Positions 31,898-40,125 of a stretch of 64,000 nt of DNA are shown here, in pieces. The stretch's first letter is position 1, and the number at the start of each line of letters is the position of its first letter. The notes beneath the pieces were generated by a model. That model searched no databases and was not told the DNA's origin. It saw only the letters and a program-made list of their open reading frames with translations. Source of the stretch: a virus. The stretch is from positions 16,738 through 80,737 of IMG/VR virus record IMGVR_UViG_3300015372_000001; one strand, written 5' to 3'. A program made the position numbers and the translations under genes.

Positions 31898-33199
31898 GTG
31901 CCAGCGGTATCCGCAGAAGCGCTGTTGATCTCAGCCCTGGTCAACACCGCGTCGGTCGGAAGCGAGGTCCCGTTCGGGATCAGCGCTTCGGACTTCGAGG
32001 GCTACTCCGACGAGTACAACTGGCTCGTCAACTACACCGAGACCTACGGCGCGCAGCCGACCTGGGACATCTTCGCGATGAAGTTCCCAGGCTTCTGGCG
32101 CAGCGAGCACACCGAGGTGCGCTCGGCCGCGGACATGGTGCACCAGTCCGCCAACCGCCGCCGGCTGAACACCGCGATCACCGAGGCGTCCGAGCTGGTG
32201 CACCTAGGGGAGGCGAGCGCCGCCTACGAGCGGCTGGTCGAAGCCCGGCCGAGACGGGCTGCGGCTCGTCCCCGGCGGATCCTCACCGACACCGGCTACC
32301 TGGACGAGTGGGACGCCCGGCCGTACGCCGTCGAGCTGCCCTACCCCACCTTGCAGCGGTACACCGGCGGGATCTGCGCGGGCAACCTGTGGTACCTGGC
32401 CGGGAGGCCGAGCCAGGGCAAGTCGGCGCACATCACGGTGATCAGCAAGAGCGCGGTGATCGGCGGGAACCGGGTCCTGATGTACAGCCTCGAGATGAGC
32501 GAGGCCGAGGTCAGGGCCCGGTTCCATGCATGTCTGGGGGCCGAGATGGGCTACCCGTCGATCACCCTGACCAACCTGCGGGCCCGGGCCTGCGAGCGGG
32601 CCACGGTGAAGAAGTTCACCGGCGAGCTCGCCGACCGGCTGGAGGCCTGCGGCGGGGTGCTGGACGTGCACACCCCGGCCGACGGCCCGGTCAGCCCATC
32701 GGTGGTCGCGGCCAGAGCATCGGAGTACGACCTGGTGGTGATCGACTACGTGGGCCTGATGTCCGCCGACGGCGGTGGCCGGGCGGTGGACGACTGGCGG
32801 GAGATGGCCAAGATCTCCAACTCGCTGAAGTCGATCGCGTTGAGCCAGAAGACCGCGCTGCTGTGCGCGGCCCAGATCAACCGGGACGGGGAGACCGGCT
32901 CGGCACCGCCGAAGGTGAAGAACCTGGCCCAGTCCGACGCGCTCGGGCAGGACGGTGACGTGGTGCTGACGATGCGGTCCAAGCCGCACAACGTGGCCAC
33001 CCACTTTTCCCTGGAAAAGAACCGGCACGGTCCCTCCGGGATCTACTTCCACACCACCTTCGACCCCGACCACGGGTCCTTCACCGAGATCTCGGCCGAC
33101 CATGCCGACGACCTGGTGATCAACGCCGAGGTGATGTCCGAGAACACCAGCACTCCGCCACCCGCACTCCGGGTGATCAAGACCAAGGACGAGCTATGA
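31898..33199 (+). CDS. DnaB-like replicative helicase
   Basis: 433 residues from GTG 31898 (TGGAG 6 nt upstream). An N-terminal helical domain (LLISALVNTASVG...) precedes a RecA-like core with Walker A GRPSQGKS near residue 170, MYSLEMSEAEV, Walker B LVVIDYVGLM near residue 280, and QINRDGE. This is a DnaB-family hexameric helicase that unwinds DNA at the fork, coupled to the primase gene that follows. Confidence 0.9.
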   Translation: MPAVSAEALLISALVNTASVGSEVPFGISASDFEGYSDEYNWLVNYTETYGAQPTWDIFAMKFPGFWRSEHTEVRSAADMVHQSANRRRLNTAITEASELVHLGEASAAYERLVEARPRRAAARPRRILTDTGYLDEWDARPYAVELPYPTLQRYTGGICAGNLWYLAGRPSQGKSAHITVISKSAVIGGNRVLMYSLEMSEAEVRARFHACLGAEMGYPSITLTNLRARACERATVKKFTGELADRLEACGGVLDVHTPADGPVSPSVVAARASEYDLVVIDYVGLMSADGGGRAVDDWREMAKISNSLKSIALSQKTALLCAAQINRDGETGSAPPKVKNLAQSDALGQDGDVVLTMRSKPHNVATHFSLEKNRHGPSGIYFHTTFDPDHGSFTEISADHADDLVINAEVMSENTSTPPPALRVIKTKDEL

Positions 33200-33363
33200 G
33201 CACCATCGAGACCCTGCCCGCGATCGAGACCGTGCAGGAAACCCTGTTCGTGCTGCCGCACATGACCACCGTCGGCAACACCACCTTCTGGTGCATCCAG
33301 GAGGACTGTGACGGCGAGCACCACTTCTGGTGCGACTGCCATGCATCCACACACGCTGGCTGA
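33196..33363 (+). CDS. small Cys/His protein
   Basis: 55 residues in an ATGA overlap with the helicase stop; it overlaps the primase start by 23 nt. NTTFWCIQEDCDGEHHFWCDC is quoted in part: WCIQEDCDGEHHFWC. The Cys/His pattern predicts a zinc site. Position between helicase and primase suggests a replication-linked role. Confidence 0.65.
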   Translation: MSTIETLPAIETVQETLFVLPHMTTVGNTTFWCIQEDCDGEHHFWCDCHASTHAG

Positions 33364-34168
33364 GGCGCTGCTGTACGGCCGGGGAGTCGAGCGCCCGTTC
33401 CTGTGCCCGGAACACGGCGACTCCCGGCCGAGCGCCAGCGTGAACGTGGTCAAGAAGGTCTGGTTCTGCTACACCTGCCACGCCCACGGCGACCTGACCG
33501 GGGAGGCCCGGCTGGCCGAGCCGGACTACACGGTGATGCGGCTGTGGCTGGACAAGAAGATCGCCGAGGGCCAGATCTACCCCGAGGCCTGGCTGGACCG
33601 GTTCGACGCCGGCGAGGTGCACCCGTACTGGGTCCAACGAGTAGGGACAGCCGCCGCTCGTGAGTTCCGGTTGGGATCGGATCCGGACGAGGAGGCTGTC
33701 ACCTACCCGCTTCGTGACCCACGGGGTCAGGTGCTCGGGGTGGTCCGACGGGCGCTGGGGGGAGCTGGCCCGAAGTACCGCTACCCGACCGGTGTCGATG
33801 TGGGTCGTCTGCTCTTTCAGTACACACCCGCCTACCGGGATGCGGTAGTGCTGGTGGAGGGAGCGCTGGACGCGATCGCATTGTGGAACGTGGGAGTCGA
33901 GGCGTTCGCGATCTACGGCTCCCGGCTGAGCGAGTACCAGGTGCACCTGATCGACAAGATCGACCCCACCTACGTCTACACCTGCTACGACCTGGACAAG
34001 GCCGGGTGGACCGCGCACTGCGAGACCGAGCGGGCCTTCAAGCACCGGATGGTCACCCGGATCTCCTGGCCCAAGGGCTGGGGCGGTGACATCGCCGAGC
34101 TGTCCGAAGATCGTCGACGACACGTCGTTGATGACCTTGTATCAACTGGACTGGCATGCGTAGAGTGA
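33341..34168 (+). CDS. DnaG-like primase
   Basis: 275 residues from ATG 33341. A CHC2-type zinc finger (Cys22, His25, Cys43, Cys46: CPEH ... FCYTC) is followed by a TOPRIM core with LVEGALDAIA near residue 170 and DLDKAG near residue 217. It lacks a separate helicase-binding domain, so it is a compact phage primase. It synthesises RNA primers with the adjacent helicase. Nt 33620-33890 show a local codon-use shift. Confidence 0.88.
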   Translation: MHPHTLAEALLYGRGVERPFLCPEHGDSRPSASVNVVKKVWFCYTCHAHGDLTGEARLAEPDYTVMRLWLDKKIAEGQIYPEAWLDRFDAGEVHPYWVQRVGTAAAREFRLGSDPDEEAVTYPLRDPRGQVLGVVRRALGGAGPKYRYPTGVDVGRLLFQYTPAYRDAVVLVEGALDAIALWNVGVEAFAIYGSRLSEYQVHLIDKIDPTYVYTCYDLDKAGWTAHCETERAFKHRMVTRISWPKGWGGDIAELSEDRRRHVVDDLVSTGLACVE

Positions 34169-34172
34169 CCTC
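34137..34172 (+). promoter_or_regulatory. promoter of a leaderless-type gene
   Basis: -35 TTGTAT (34137-34142), 18-bp spacer, -10 TAGAGT (34161-34166), six bases, then ATG 34173. The gene has no Shine-Dalgarno sequence. Confidence 0.55.
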
Positions 34173-34529
34173 ATGCCCCAGGATCACGAGTACATGTCGG
34201 GTCACAAGACCCCCAAGGAGAAGCAGCAGCGAGTGCTGGTGGCTCTCGCCAGGGCTGGCCGGGACGGGCTCACCTCGCGTGAGCTGGCGAAGGTAGAGAC
34301 ACCGGGAGATGTCTCGGCGGTGAGTGCCTGGGGGTCCGCCTTCACGGTGCTGCACCAGGAGAACCTGATCGCCGCTCTGGCTGAGCGGCGCGACGCCCAC
34401 CACGTCTATGTGATGCCGGAGCACGTCGGTGACCGGGCCACTTGGCCGGGGTACCGACACCGTGGCTCGGGCCAGATCGTGGTGATCACCAAGCACTGCA
34501 GGACCTGCACCTGCCCAGAGGAGGAGTGA
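34173..34529 (+). CDS. winged-helix-like DNA-binding protein
   Basis: 118 residues. KEKQQRVLVALARAGRDGLT, SRELAKVETPGDVSAVSAWG and FTVLHQENLIAAL make a helix-turn-helix/winged-helix pattern. HCRTCTCPEEE at the end may bind metal. Likely a transcriptional regulator. It starts without a Shine-Dalgarno sequence behind a plausible promoter. Confidence 0.72.
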   Translation: MPQDHEYMSGHKTPKEKQQRVLVALARAGRDGLTSRELAKVETPGDVSAVSAWGSAFTVLHQENLIAALAERRDAHHVYVMPEHVGDRATWPGYRHRGSGQIVVITKHCRTCTCPEEE

Positions 34530-34915
34530 TGGAGAACCCGTTGGTAGACGACTACCTCGAGGCCAAGGCGGAGAGGGACAAGGCCCAGGCCCGGCTCGAT
34601 GAGCTGGGCGAGCGGCTGACCAAGCAGATGGAGGCCGACCAGCGGAAGTCCTACCGCTGGAACGCCGATGGGGTCAGGCACACCCTGACCTACGTCCAGG
34701 CCCACACCACCCAGATCGATGAGCAGGGGCTGCGCAAGGCGCTGACGGCCAAGGTCTTCGACCGTTACACGAAACGTGTATTGGACCGGAAGTCGATGGA
34801 GAACGCGATCGACGCCGGTGACGTGGACCCGGTGGTGGTGAGCCGGTTCGTGACCCTGCGGCCGAACAAGCCGCACCTGACCTACAAGGCCGGCGCGCCG
34901 GTCGAGGAGGACTGA
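34529..34915 (+). CDS. hypothetical coiled-coil protein
   Basis: 128 residues from ATG 34529 (TGATG overlap, GAGGAG upstream). The first 40 residues form a coiled coil (EAKAERDKAQARLDELGERL). The C-terminal half is alpha/beta. Related host-nuclease inhibitor-like proteins have this shape, but no firm match. Confidence 0.7.
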   Translation: MENPLVDDYLEAKAERDKAQARLDELGERLTKQMEADQRKSYRWNADGVRHTLTYVQAHTTQIDEQGLRKALTAKVFDRYTKRVLDRKSMENAIDAGDVDPVVVSRFVTLRPNKPHLTYKAGAPVEED

Positions 34916-35097
34916 TGGCCAGGCTGAACATCGGGATGGAGGGCGGCTCGATCGACCTGGAGAGCCTGCGCCGGCTGGTGGCTCTGGCCGACTGGCTGGA
35001 CTTCCCGGACTCGGCGTCGGTCTCGTCCAACCTCCAGCAGATCTTCATCAGCATCACCGAAGCCGAGATCAAGTGGGACAAGGTGGTGGGTCCATGA
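34915..35097 (+). CDS. hypothetical protein
   Basis: 60 residues, coupled to both neighbours. Helical, with LESLRRLVALADWLDFPDSA. No family recognised. Confidence 0.62.
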   Translation: MARLNIGMEGGSIDLESLRRLVALADWLDFPDSASVSSNLQQIFISITEAEIKWDKVVGP

Positions 35098-35309
35098 GCA
35101 CCGTGAGGTACCTGCTGGTGGTCAGCGCGGACCAGAAGGTCCGGATCGCCAAGCGCCCGCACATCTATGCCGACGAGATCGCGATCCCGATCAACCTGGA
35201 GTACCCGCCGCACTGGGGCCGGGTGCTGACCGACCAGGCGATCACGATCAAGGTGCCCGACTTCACCCCCGAGGTGATCCACGAGATCGAGAAGGAGGAG
35301 ACCTCATGA
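35094..35309 (+). CDS. hypothetical protein
   Basis: 71 residues from ATG 35094 in an ATGA overlap. Beta-rich (VRYLLVVSADQKVRIA, AITIKVPDFTPEVI). No family recognised. Confidence 0.65.
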   Translation: MSTVRYLLVVSADQKVRIAKRPHIYADEIAIPINLEYPPHWGRVLTDQAITIKVPDFTPEVIHEIEKEETS

Positions 35310-35536
35310 GCACCGCACCCACGATCGGCCGGATCGTGCACTACCGGACCTACGAGAATGACCGGACCCTGACCCGATGCGTCCCGGCGTTCGTGACCGA
35401 GGTCCACGAGAACAGCGAGGTGGGACTGGCCATCTTCACTCCCACCGGCTCGTCCTTCGACCGCAGGGTGCGGTGGGACGAGCAACAGGACCCGGCCACC
35501 TGGCACTGGCCCTGCGTGCGAACAGAGGAAACCTGA
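35306..35536 (+). CDS. conserved small phage protein
   Basis: 76 residues. GRIVHYRTYENDRTLTRCVPA and WHWPCVRTEE are typical of a beta-barrel-like miniprotein shared by many actinophages. Function unknown. Confidence 0.75.
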   Translation: MSTAPTIGRIVHYRTYENDRTLTRCVPAFVTEVHENSEVGLAIFTPTGSSFDRRVRWDEQQDPATWHWPCVRTEET

Positions 35537-35868
35537 TGGTGAACCCCAAGATCGTGGACTCCGAGGAGATCAAGCGTCGTCCCCGGAAGTCCCCGGCCAC
35601 CCGGCTGATCGAGTCGCTGCCGCCGAACCTGCTGACCGCGCGTCAGGTGGCGGAGAGGTTCGAGGTGAGCATCGAGACGATCCGCCGTCTGGGCCGGAAG
35701 AAGCTGTCGGACGGCAGCCCTATGTTCAAGGCACCGAGCAAGGCTGCGCGGACCGGCGATCTGGTCGTCTGGCTGTACACGCCGGCCGACCTGAGAGAGC
35801 TCGCGGAGTACTTCGGGAGGAAGGAACCCACCAACAACACCACCAGGAAGGGAAGGAAGAAGGCGTGA
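35536..35868 (+). CDS. helix-turn-helix protein
   Basis: 110 residues from ATG 35536. LLTARQVAERFEVSIETIRR is a MerR/excisionase-type helix-turn-helix, followed by a Lys-rich tail. It may regulate transcription. No integrase was found near it. Confidence 0.7.
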   Translation: MVNPKIVDSEEIKRRPRKSPATRLIESLPPNLLTARQVAERFEVSIETIRRLGRKKLSDGSPMFKAPSKAARTGDLVVWLYTPADLRELAEYFGRKEPTNNTTRKGRKKA

Positions 35869-36110
35869 ACGAACCAGCCAGGAAGGGCATGGAGGCCTAC
35901 GAGCTGTTCGCGGGCGACCAGATCACCGTGGGTGTGACCCACCAGATCGAGATCGGCCGGGACAAGTCGTGGGTGAAGTACGAGGCGATCACCAAGATCC
36001 GCCCCGGTGAGGCAGCAGAAGACGCAAGGACCCGGGCCATTGGCCACGTCAACGTGAGCGTCATGGAAGTCGTACATCAGACAGTCGAGACAGTGAGGAA
36101 CGCATCATGA
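35865..36110 (+). CDS. hypothetical protein
   Basis: 81 residues from GTG 35865 (GTGA overlap). Strand-rich: VGVTHQIEIGRDKSWVKYEA, then a helix. It lies before the single-strand binding protein gene with an ATGA overlap. Function unknown. Confidence 0.66.
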   Translation: MNEPARKGMEAYELFAGDQITVGVTHQIEIGRDKSWVKYEAITKIRPGEAAEDARTRAIGHVNVSVMEVVHQTVETVRNAS

Positions 36111-36916
36111 GGTTTGGCAAGAGCGCGGCCGAGGCCGCCGAAGAGCCTGGTCGTGGCGGTGGTGGAGGGGACTTCATCCGCTACCTGAAGGACGGTGACA
36201 CCACCTTCCGGATCCTGCAGGAGCCGGATGACTGGACCTACTGGTGGGAGCACTTCTCCCCGATGGGGTTCTCCTTCCCCTGCCCGCGCGGCGTGGACGA
36301 CCCGGTGGAGGACTGCCCCGGCTGCAGTAGCGACAACGAGAAGATGTCCAAGGTGAACCGCAAGATCGGGTTCAACGTGCTGGCCTCGGTCAACGGCGTG
36401 GAGTACGTCAACGCCTTCAAGGTCGGGCCCACGGTCGCGGACAAGCTGAAGAACCGGTTCAACCGGTTCTCGACCGTGACCGACCGGGACTACACCATCA
36501 CTCGGTACAAGACCGGCTCGGACCGCTGGGACTTCGACGTGGAGGGCGGGATGCCCAGCCCGGTCGATGTCAGCAAGTACGAGCTGAAGGACCTCGAGGA
36601 GCTCCTGGCCCAGTCCTACGACGAGGCCTGGGGCGACGGTGCGCAGGCCCAGGCGAACCGTCAGGGCTCGGCCGAGGTTGCGGTGGCTGCCCAGCCCAAG
36701 CGGCCCACGATCGCCCCGCAGACGGCGGCTGTGGCCCAGGAGGAGCCCCCTTTTGAGGCTCCGGGGACCGAGAAGGTCTACCAAGAGGCCGACCTGCGGA
36801 AGATGGACCGCGAGGAGCTCCTGCTGCTGATCAAGAACGACCTGGGAGTGGAGCCGCCGAGCACCCTGACCACCCCGGGCGAGGTCGTGGACTGGCTGAT
36901 GTCGATCCAGCCCTGA
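36107..36916 (+). CDS. single-stranded DNA-binding protein (gp32-like)
   Basis: 269 residues. FIRYLKDGDTTFRILQEP, WWEHFSPMG, CPGC and a long OB-fold-like region (RDYTITRYKTG) follow the pattern of actinophage gp32-like proteins; the Cys cluster suggests a zinc site. A Pro/Ala linker leads to a C-terminal helical module (residues about 225-269). It coats single strands during replication next to helicase, primase and polymerase genes. Confidence 0.82.
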   Translation: MRFGKSAAEAAEEPGRGGGGGDFIRYLKDGDTTFRILQEPDDWTYWWEHFSPMGFSFPCPRGVDDPVEDCPGCSSDNEKMSKVNRKIGFNVLASVNGVEYVNAFKVGPTVADKLKNRFNRFSTVTDRDYTITRYKTGSDRWDFDVEGGMPSPVDVSKYELKDLEELLAQSYDEAWGDGAQAQANRQGSAEVAVAAQPKRPTIAPQTAAVAQEEPPFEAPGTEKVYQEADLRKMDREELLLLIKNDLGVEPPSTLTTPGEVVDWLMSIQP

Positions 36917-36921
36917 GAGTC

Positions 36922-36962
36922 GTGGGTGGGGCTCCGGGTTCTGAACACCGGGCCCCACCCAC
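36922..36962 (+). terminator. terminator after the SSB gene
   Basis: Long stem built from GTGGGTGGGGC and GGCCCCACCCAC plus CGG/CCG, starting 6 nt after the SSB stop. No T-run. It separates the early replication genes from the polymerase gene. Confidence 0.65.
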
Positions 36963-36986
36963 TACCAGCTCCCCCGTAACCCCCGC

Positions 36987-37043
36987 ATGGAAGGAACGAC
37001 CGAGGTGGCCAAACGTGACGCCACCTCGGGTCTGCTGCGATGA
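36987..37043 (+). CDS. possible 18-codon leader peptide upstream of dnaE
   Basis: ATG 36987 opens an 18-codon frame whose TGA overlaps the polymerase ATG as ATGA. The same stretch contains an imperfect stem (about 36998-37033: CGAGGTGGC / GCCACCTCG). It could couple or attenuate polymerase expression. It may also be chance. Confidence 0.35.
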   Translation: MEGTTEVAKRDATSGLLR

Positions 37044-39772
37044 GGATCATCCCAACCCCGAGACCGTTCCGGATCGAGCCGATGCCGTTCTGGCACCTGC
37101 ATGCCCATAGTCGGTACTCGGTCAACGACGCGATGCCGGCGGTCGAGGCGATGGTGGCCAAGGTCAAGGCGATGGGCCAGCCCGCGCTCGCGATCACCGA
37201 CCACGGCAACATGGCCGCGAGCGTGGAGCTGTACCAGGCCTGCGCCAAGGCCGGGATCACCCCGTTCCCCGGCTCGGAGATGTACTTCGTGCCGGACACC
37301 ATGGCCTATCGCACCGACCGTGCGGACAAGAGCACCAAGGCGACCATGTACCACCTGGGTGTGGTGGCCTACACCACCCAGGGCTACGAGCACCTGGTCA
37401 ACCTCTCGACCGCGAGCCACCGCAACCACTTCCACAAGCCGCTGGTGGACGAGCTGATGCTGGCCCAGCTGGCCCAGGACGGGAAGACCGCCGGGCTGGC
37501 GGTGACCACCGGCTGCTACTACGGCTACCTGGCGCAGACTCTGCTGCACGGCGGGGAGGCGTCAGCCCTGCGCTTCCTGCACACCCTCTCGGCCTGGTTC
37601 CCCGGCTCGGTGTACGTGGAGATCCAGAATCATCACATCACTCATGACGAGGGGACGAACGACGATGAACTGGCCGAAGGGCTTGTGGTACTGGCTGACC
37701 GAGCTGGTCTTCCCGTGGTCATCACTCAGGACTCGCACTACCTCGAGCCCGGTGACCGAGCCGACCACGACGGACTCAAGCGACTCGTTGCCTTTGGACC
37801 GGACCCGGACGACGCTGTTTTCCCCGGGGATGGCTTCCACCTGGCGGACGCCGGATGGATCGCAGATCATCACGGTCAACGTCGCCTTGCGCGAGGGCTG
37901 GAAGGACTGGCAGATCTCCTCGGTCGTCACACACTCACGATCCCTGTCCTTGACTCTTACTCGTACGCCGTCCCCGAAGTCGTAGCCAACCCGTTCCAGG
38001 CGCTGGTCAACCGGGTGCACGCCGCGCTCGAGGGGCGGTTCGCACCGAAGGGGATTCCGAACCGGTACGCGCTTCGGCTGGACGACGAGCTGCAGGTGAT
38101 CGATGACTCCGGGATGGCCGGCTACCTGATGCTGGTGGCCCAGGTGACGGACTGGTTGCGGGCCGAAGACATCATGTTCCAGACTAGAGGCTCGGCCGCG
38201 GGTTCTCTGGTCTGCTGGCTGCTCGGAATCTCGAACGTCGACCCGATCAAGTGGGACCTGAGGTTCGAGCGGTTCCTGTCCAAGGATCGGACGAAGCCTC
38301 CGGACGTGGACCTGGATGTGGCCCACGACCGACGTGACGAGCTGCTCGCGATGCTGGACACCCGGTTCACTGCTCATCAGATCGGGTCGTGGGCCACGTA
38401 CTCGCTGAACGACACCGAGGACGAGTTCGGTGAGACCCAACGAGGCTCTCTACGGGTGCGCTACTTCACCGCCGCCAACAAGCGCGACGAGGGCGCATCC
38501 TCGTGGTCTGAGGTTCCGGCCGCCGACAAGACCATGCTCGCCTCCCTCTCCGAACGGCACCTGTACAAGGGTATGGGAACCAACGCCGCCGGGATCGTGC
38601 TCACCAGCACCCAGGCGGAGTTCGACCGTCTCGTACCCATGGCATGGATGGCCAATCGCAAGGCGTACGTCACCCAGTACGGCAAGGACCAGATCGAGGC
38701 GCTGGGCCTGGTCAAGCTGGACGCGCTCGGGCTGAAGACGATGACCGTGCTGGACCGCACCATGCGGATGCTCGGACTGCCGCTGCACCGGCTCGGTGAC
38801 ATCGAGCACAAGGACGGACCCACCTACCAGCTGATCCGCTCGGGCAACACCGAGGGCATCTTCCAGCTGGAGGGCCGCTCCACTCAGTGGGGGCTGCGGG
38901 ACCTGAAGCCGACCACGATCAAGGATGTGATCGCGGCGATGGCGCTGTTCCGTCCCGCGACCATGAACACCGGGGCCACCCGGGCCTACATCGCCCGTAA
39001 GCACGGCGATGCGGCGATCCCGCTGCGGCACGAGCTGATCGCCAGGGTCACCGCGCCTACCTACGGGATCATGCTCTACCAGGAGCAGGTGATCGACATC
39101 CTGCGCGGGCTGGGGATGAACGCCGACGACCTGACCGCGTTCCTGAAGGCGGTCAAGGCCTCCAACAAGGACATCGGTGACGCCGGTGACGTGATCGACT
39201 CCTACATGACCTGGATCATCGAGGAGTGCGCCGAGCGCGGGATGAGCCAGGTCGACATCGACTACATCGAGGGGTCCATCCATGGGTTCGCCGAGTACGG
39301 CTTCAACCGGGCGCACGCCACGGTCTACGGGATCACCGCGTACCGCTGCGCGTACCTGGCGGCGCGTCATCCGCTGGAGTTCCACACGGCTCTGCTGGGC
39401 GTGGCGTCGGGCGGGGACAGCAAGAAGGAGACTCGCTACCTGGCTGCGACCAGGCGTCGCGGGCTGCGGGTGCTGGCACCGGACATCAACGTCTCGGGTG
39501 CCTCCTACACCCTCGATGAACTGCGAGGGGCTGTCCGTCGTGGACTTCAGTCCATTGATGGAGTCGGGGCCATCAGCGCAGCTCGACTGGAATCCCTCCA
39601 GCCCTTCTCCGGGCTGGACGATCTTGTCGAGCGATCCGCCACCGCGAGCGTTTCTGGACACAAGGAGTACGACGGAACCCCCGAGTCCCTGACCGGGGTG
39701 CTCGGCAAGATCTTCGCCTCGGGGGCGCTCACCACCCTCATCCATGGAAGGAACCCGCATGTCCCACTGTGA
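37040..39772 (+). CDS. dnaE: DNA polymerase III alpha subunit (DnaE-type)
   Basis: 910 residues from ATG 37040; ATG 37082 is an alternative. The N-terminal PHP domain keeps HLHAHSRYS (His19, 21, 23) and AITDHGN near residue 52, suggesting an active metal site and possible proofreading. The C-family palm has PPDVDLD (Asp422, 424, 426). Fingers and a C-terminal HhH-like part follow (GLQSIDGVGAISAARLESL). It is shorter than bacterial DnaE (about 1160). No separate epsilon gene was seen. Codon use shifts at about 37630-37985, 38400-38650 and 39500-39660. Confidence 0.92.
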   Translation: MRIIPTPRPFRIEPMPFWHLHAHSRYSVNDAMPAVEAMVAKVKAMGQPALAITDHGNMAASVELYQACAKAGITPFPGSEMYFVPDTMAYRTDRADKSTKATMYHLGVVAYTTQGYEHLVNLSTASHRNHFHKPLVDELMLAQLAQDGKTAGLAVTTGCYYGYLAQTLLHGGEASALRFLHTLSAWFPGSVYVEIQNHHITHDEGTNDDELAEGLVVLADRAGLPVVITQDSHYLEPGDRADHDGLKRLVAFGPDPDDAVFPGDGFHLADAGWIADHHGQRRLARGLEGLADLLGRHTLTIPVLDSYSYAVPEVVANPFQALVNRVHAALEGRFAPKGIPNRYALRLDDELQVIDDSGMAGYLMLVAQVTDWLRAEDIMFQTRGSAAGSLVCWLLGISNVDPIKWDLRFERFLSKDRTKPPDVDLDVAHDRRDELLAMLDTRFTAHQIGSWATYSLNDTEDEFGETQRGSLRVRYFTAANKRDEGASSWSEVPAADKTMLASLSERHLYKGMGTNAAGIVLTSTQAEFDRLVPMAWMANRKAYVTQYGKDQIEALGLVKLDALGLKTMTVLDRTMRMLGLPLHRLGDIEHKDGPTYQLIRSGNTEGIFQLEGRSTQWGLRDLKPTTIKDVIAAMALFRPATMNTGATRAYIARKHGDAAIPLRHELIARVTAPTYGIMLYQEQVIDILRGLGMNADDLTAFLKAVKASNKDIGDAGDVIDSYMTWIIEECAERGMSQVDIDYIEGSIHGFAEYGFNRAHATVYGITAYRCAYLAARHPLEFHTALLGVASGGDSKKETRYLAATRRRGLRVLAPDINVSGASYTLDELRGAVRRGLQSIDGVGAISAARLESLQPFSGLDDLVERSATASVSGHKEYDGTPESLTGVLGKIFASGALTTLIHGRNPHVPL

Positions 39773-40067
39773 AGCCATGATCGCGACCAGGACCGGTAGG
39801 TACGCCTGCTGCGGAGCCGAGCCGGCCGACCTGCACCACAAGATCACCCGAGCCCGGGGTGGGCTGATCCTGGACGCGGCGAACGAGACCTACCACCAGA
39901 TGTACCTGTGCCGAGAGCACCACGCCTACGCCCATGACCGTGAGACCGCGTTCGAGGGCGGGCTGCTGATCCACGGCTACGTGGTGACCGGGGTGGACGG
40001 CCGGCCGCTGTACACCGGGCCCGACGAGTACCTGACCGAGCACTACGGCAAGGGTGCACGAGTCTGA
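39759..40067 (+). CDS. HNH-like endonuclease or zinc protein
   Basis: 102 residues from ATG 39759 (AAGGA upstream), overlapping the polymerase end by 14 nt; ATG 39744 is possible. CCGAEPADLHHKITRARGG and YLCREHHAYAH match an HNH fold, with His-His near the catalytic site and Cys ligands. Likely a nuclease acting on DNA intermediates. Confidence 0.72.
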   Translation: MSHCEAMIATRTGRYACCGAEPADLHHKITRARGGLILDAANETYHQMYLCREHHAYAHDRETAFEGGLLIHGYVVTGVDGRPLYTGPDEYLTEHYGKGARV

Positions 40068-40125
40068 GCGTGTCGCCTGGACGAACCAACGTGCGTCGTA
40101 CTAGTGTGCGTAACAGGAGTGACAG

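Noticed and set aside
35536-35868. Excisionase of a temperate module
   Set aside because: The helix-turn-helix is MerR/excisionase-like, but no integrase or attachment site is visible in the window.
37644-37985. 113-codon frame in +2 inside dnaE
   Set aside because: Ser/Thr/Arg/Pro-rich composition typical of a shadow frame, no ribosome site; kept only as a possible explanation for the codon-use patch.
40068-40125. Promoter TGGACG-18-TAGTGT before the Cas4-like gene
   Set aside because: Plausible, but both boxes are weak and the gap is short; not listed as a feature.
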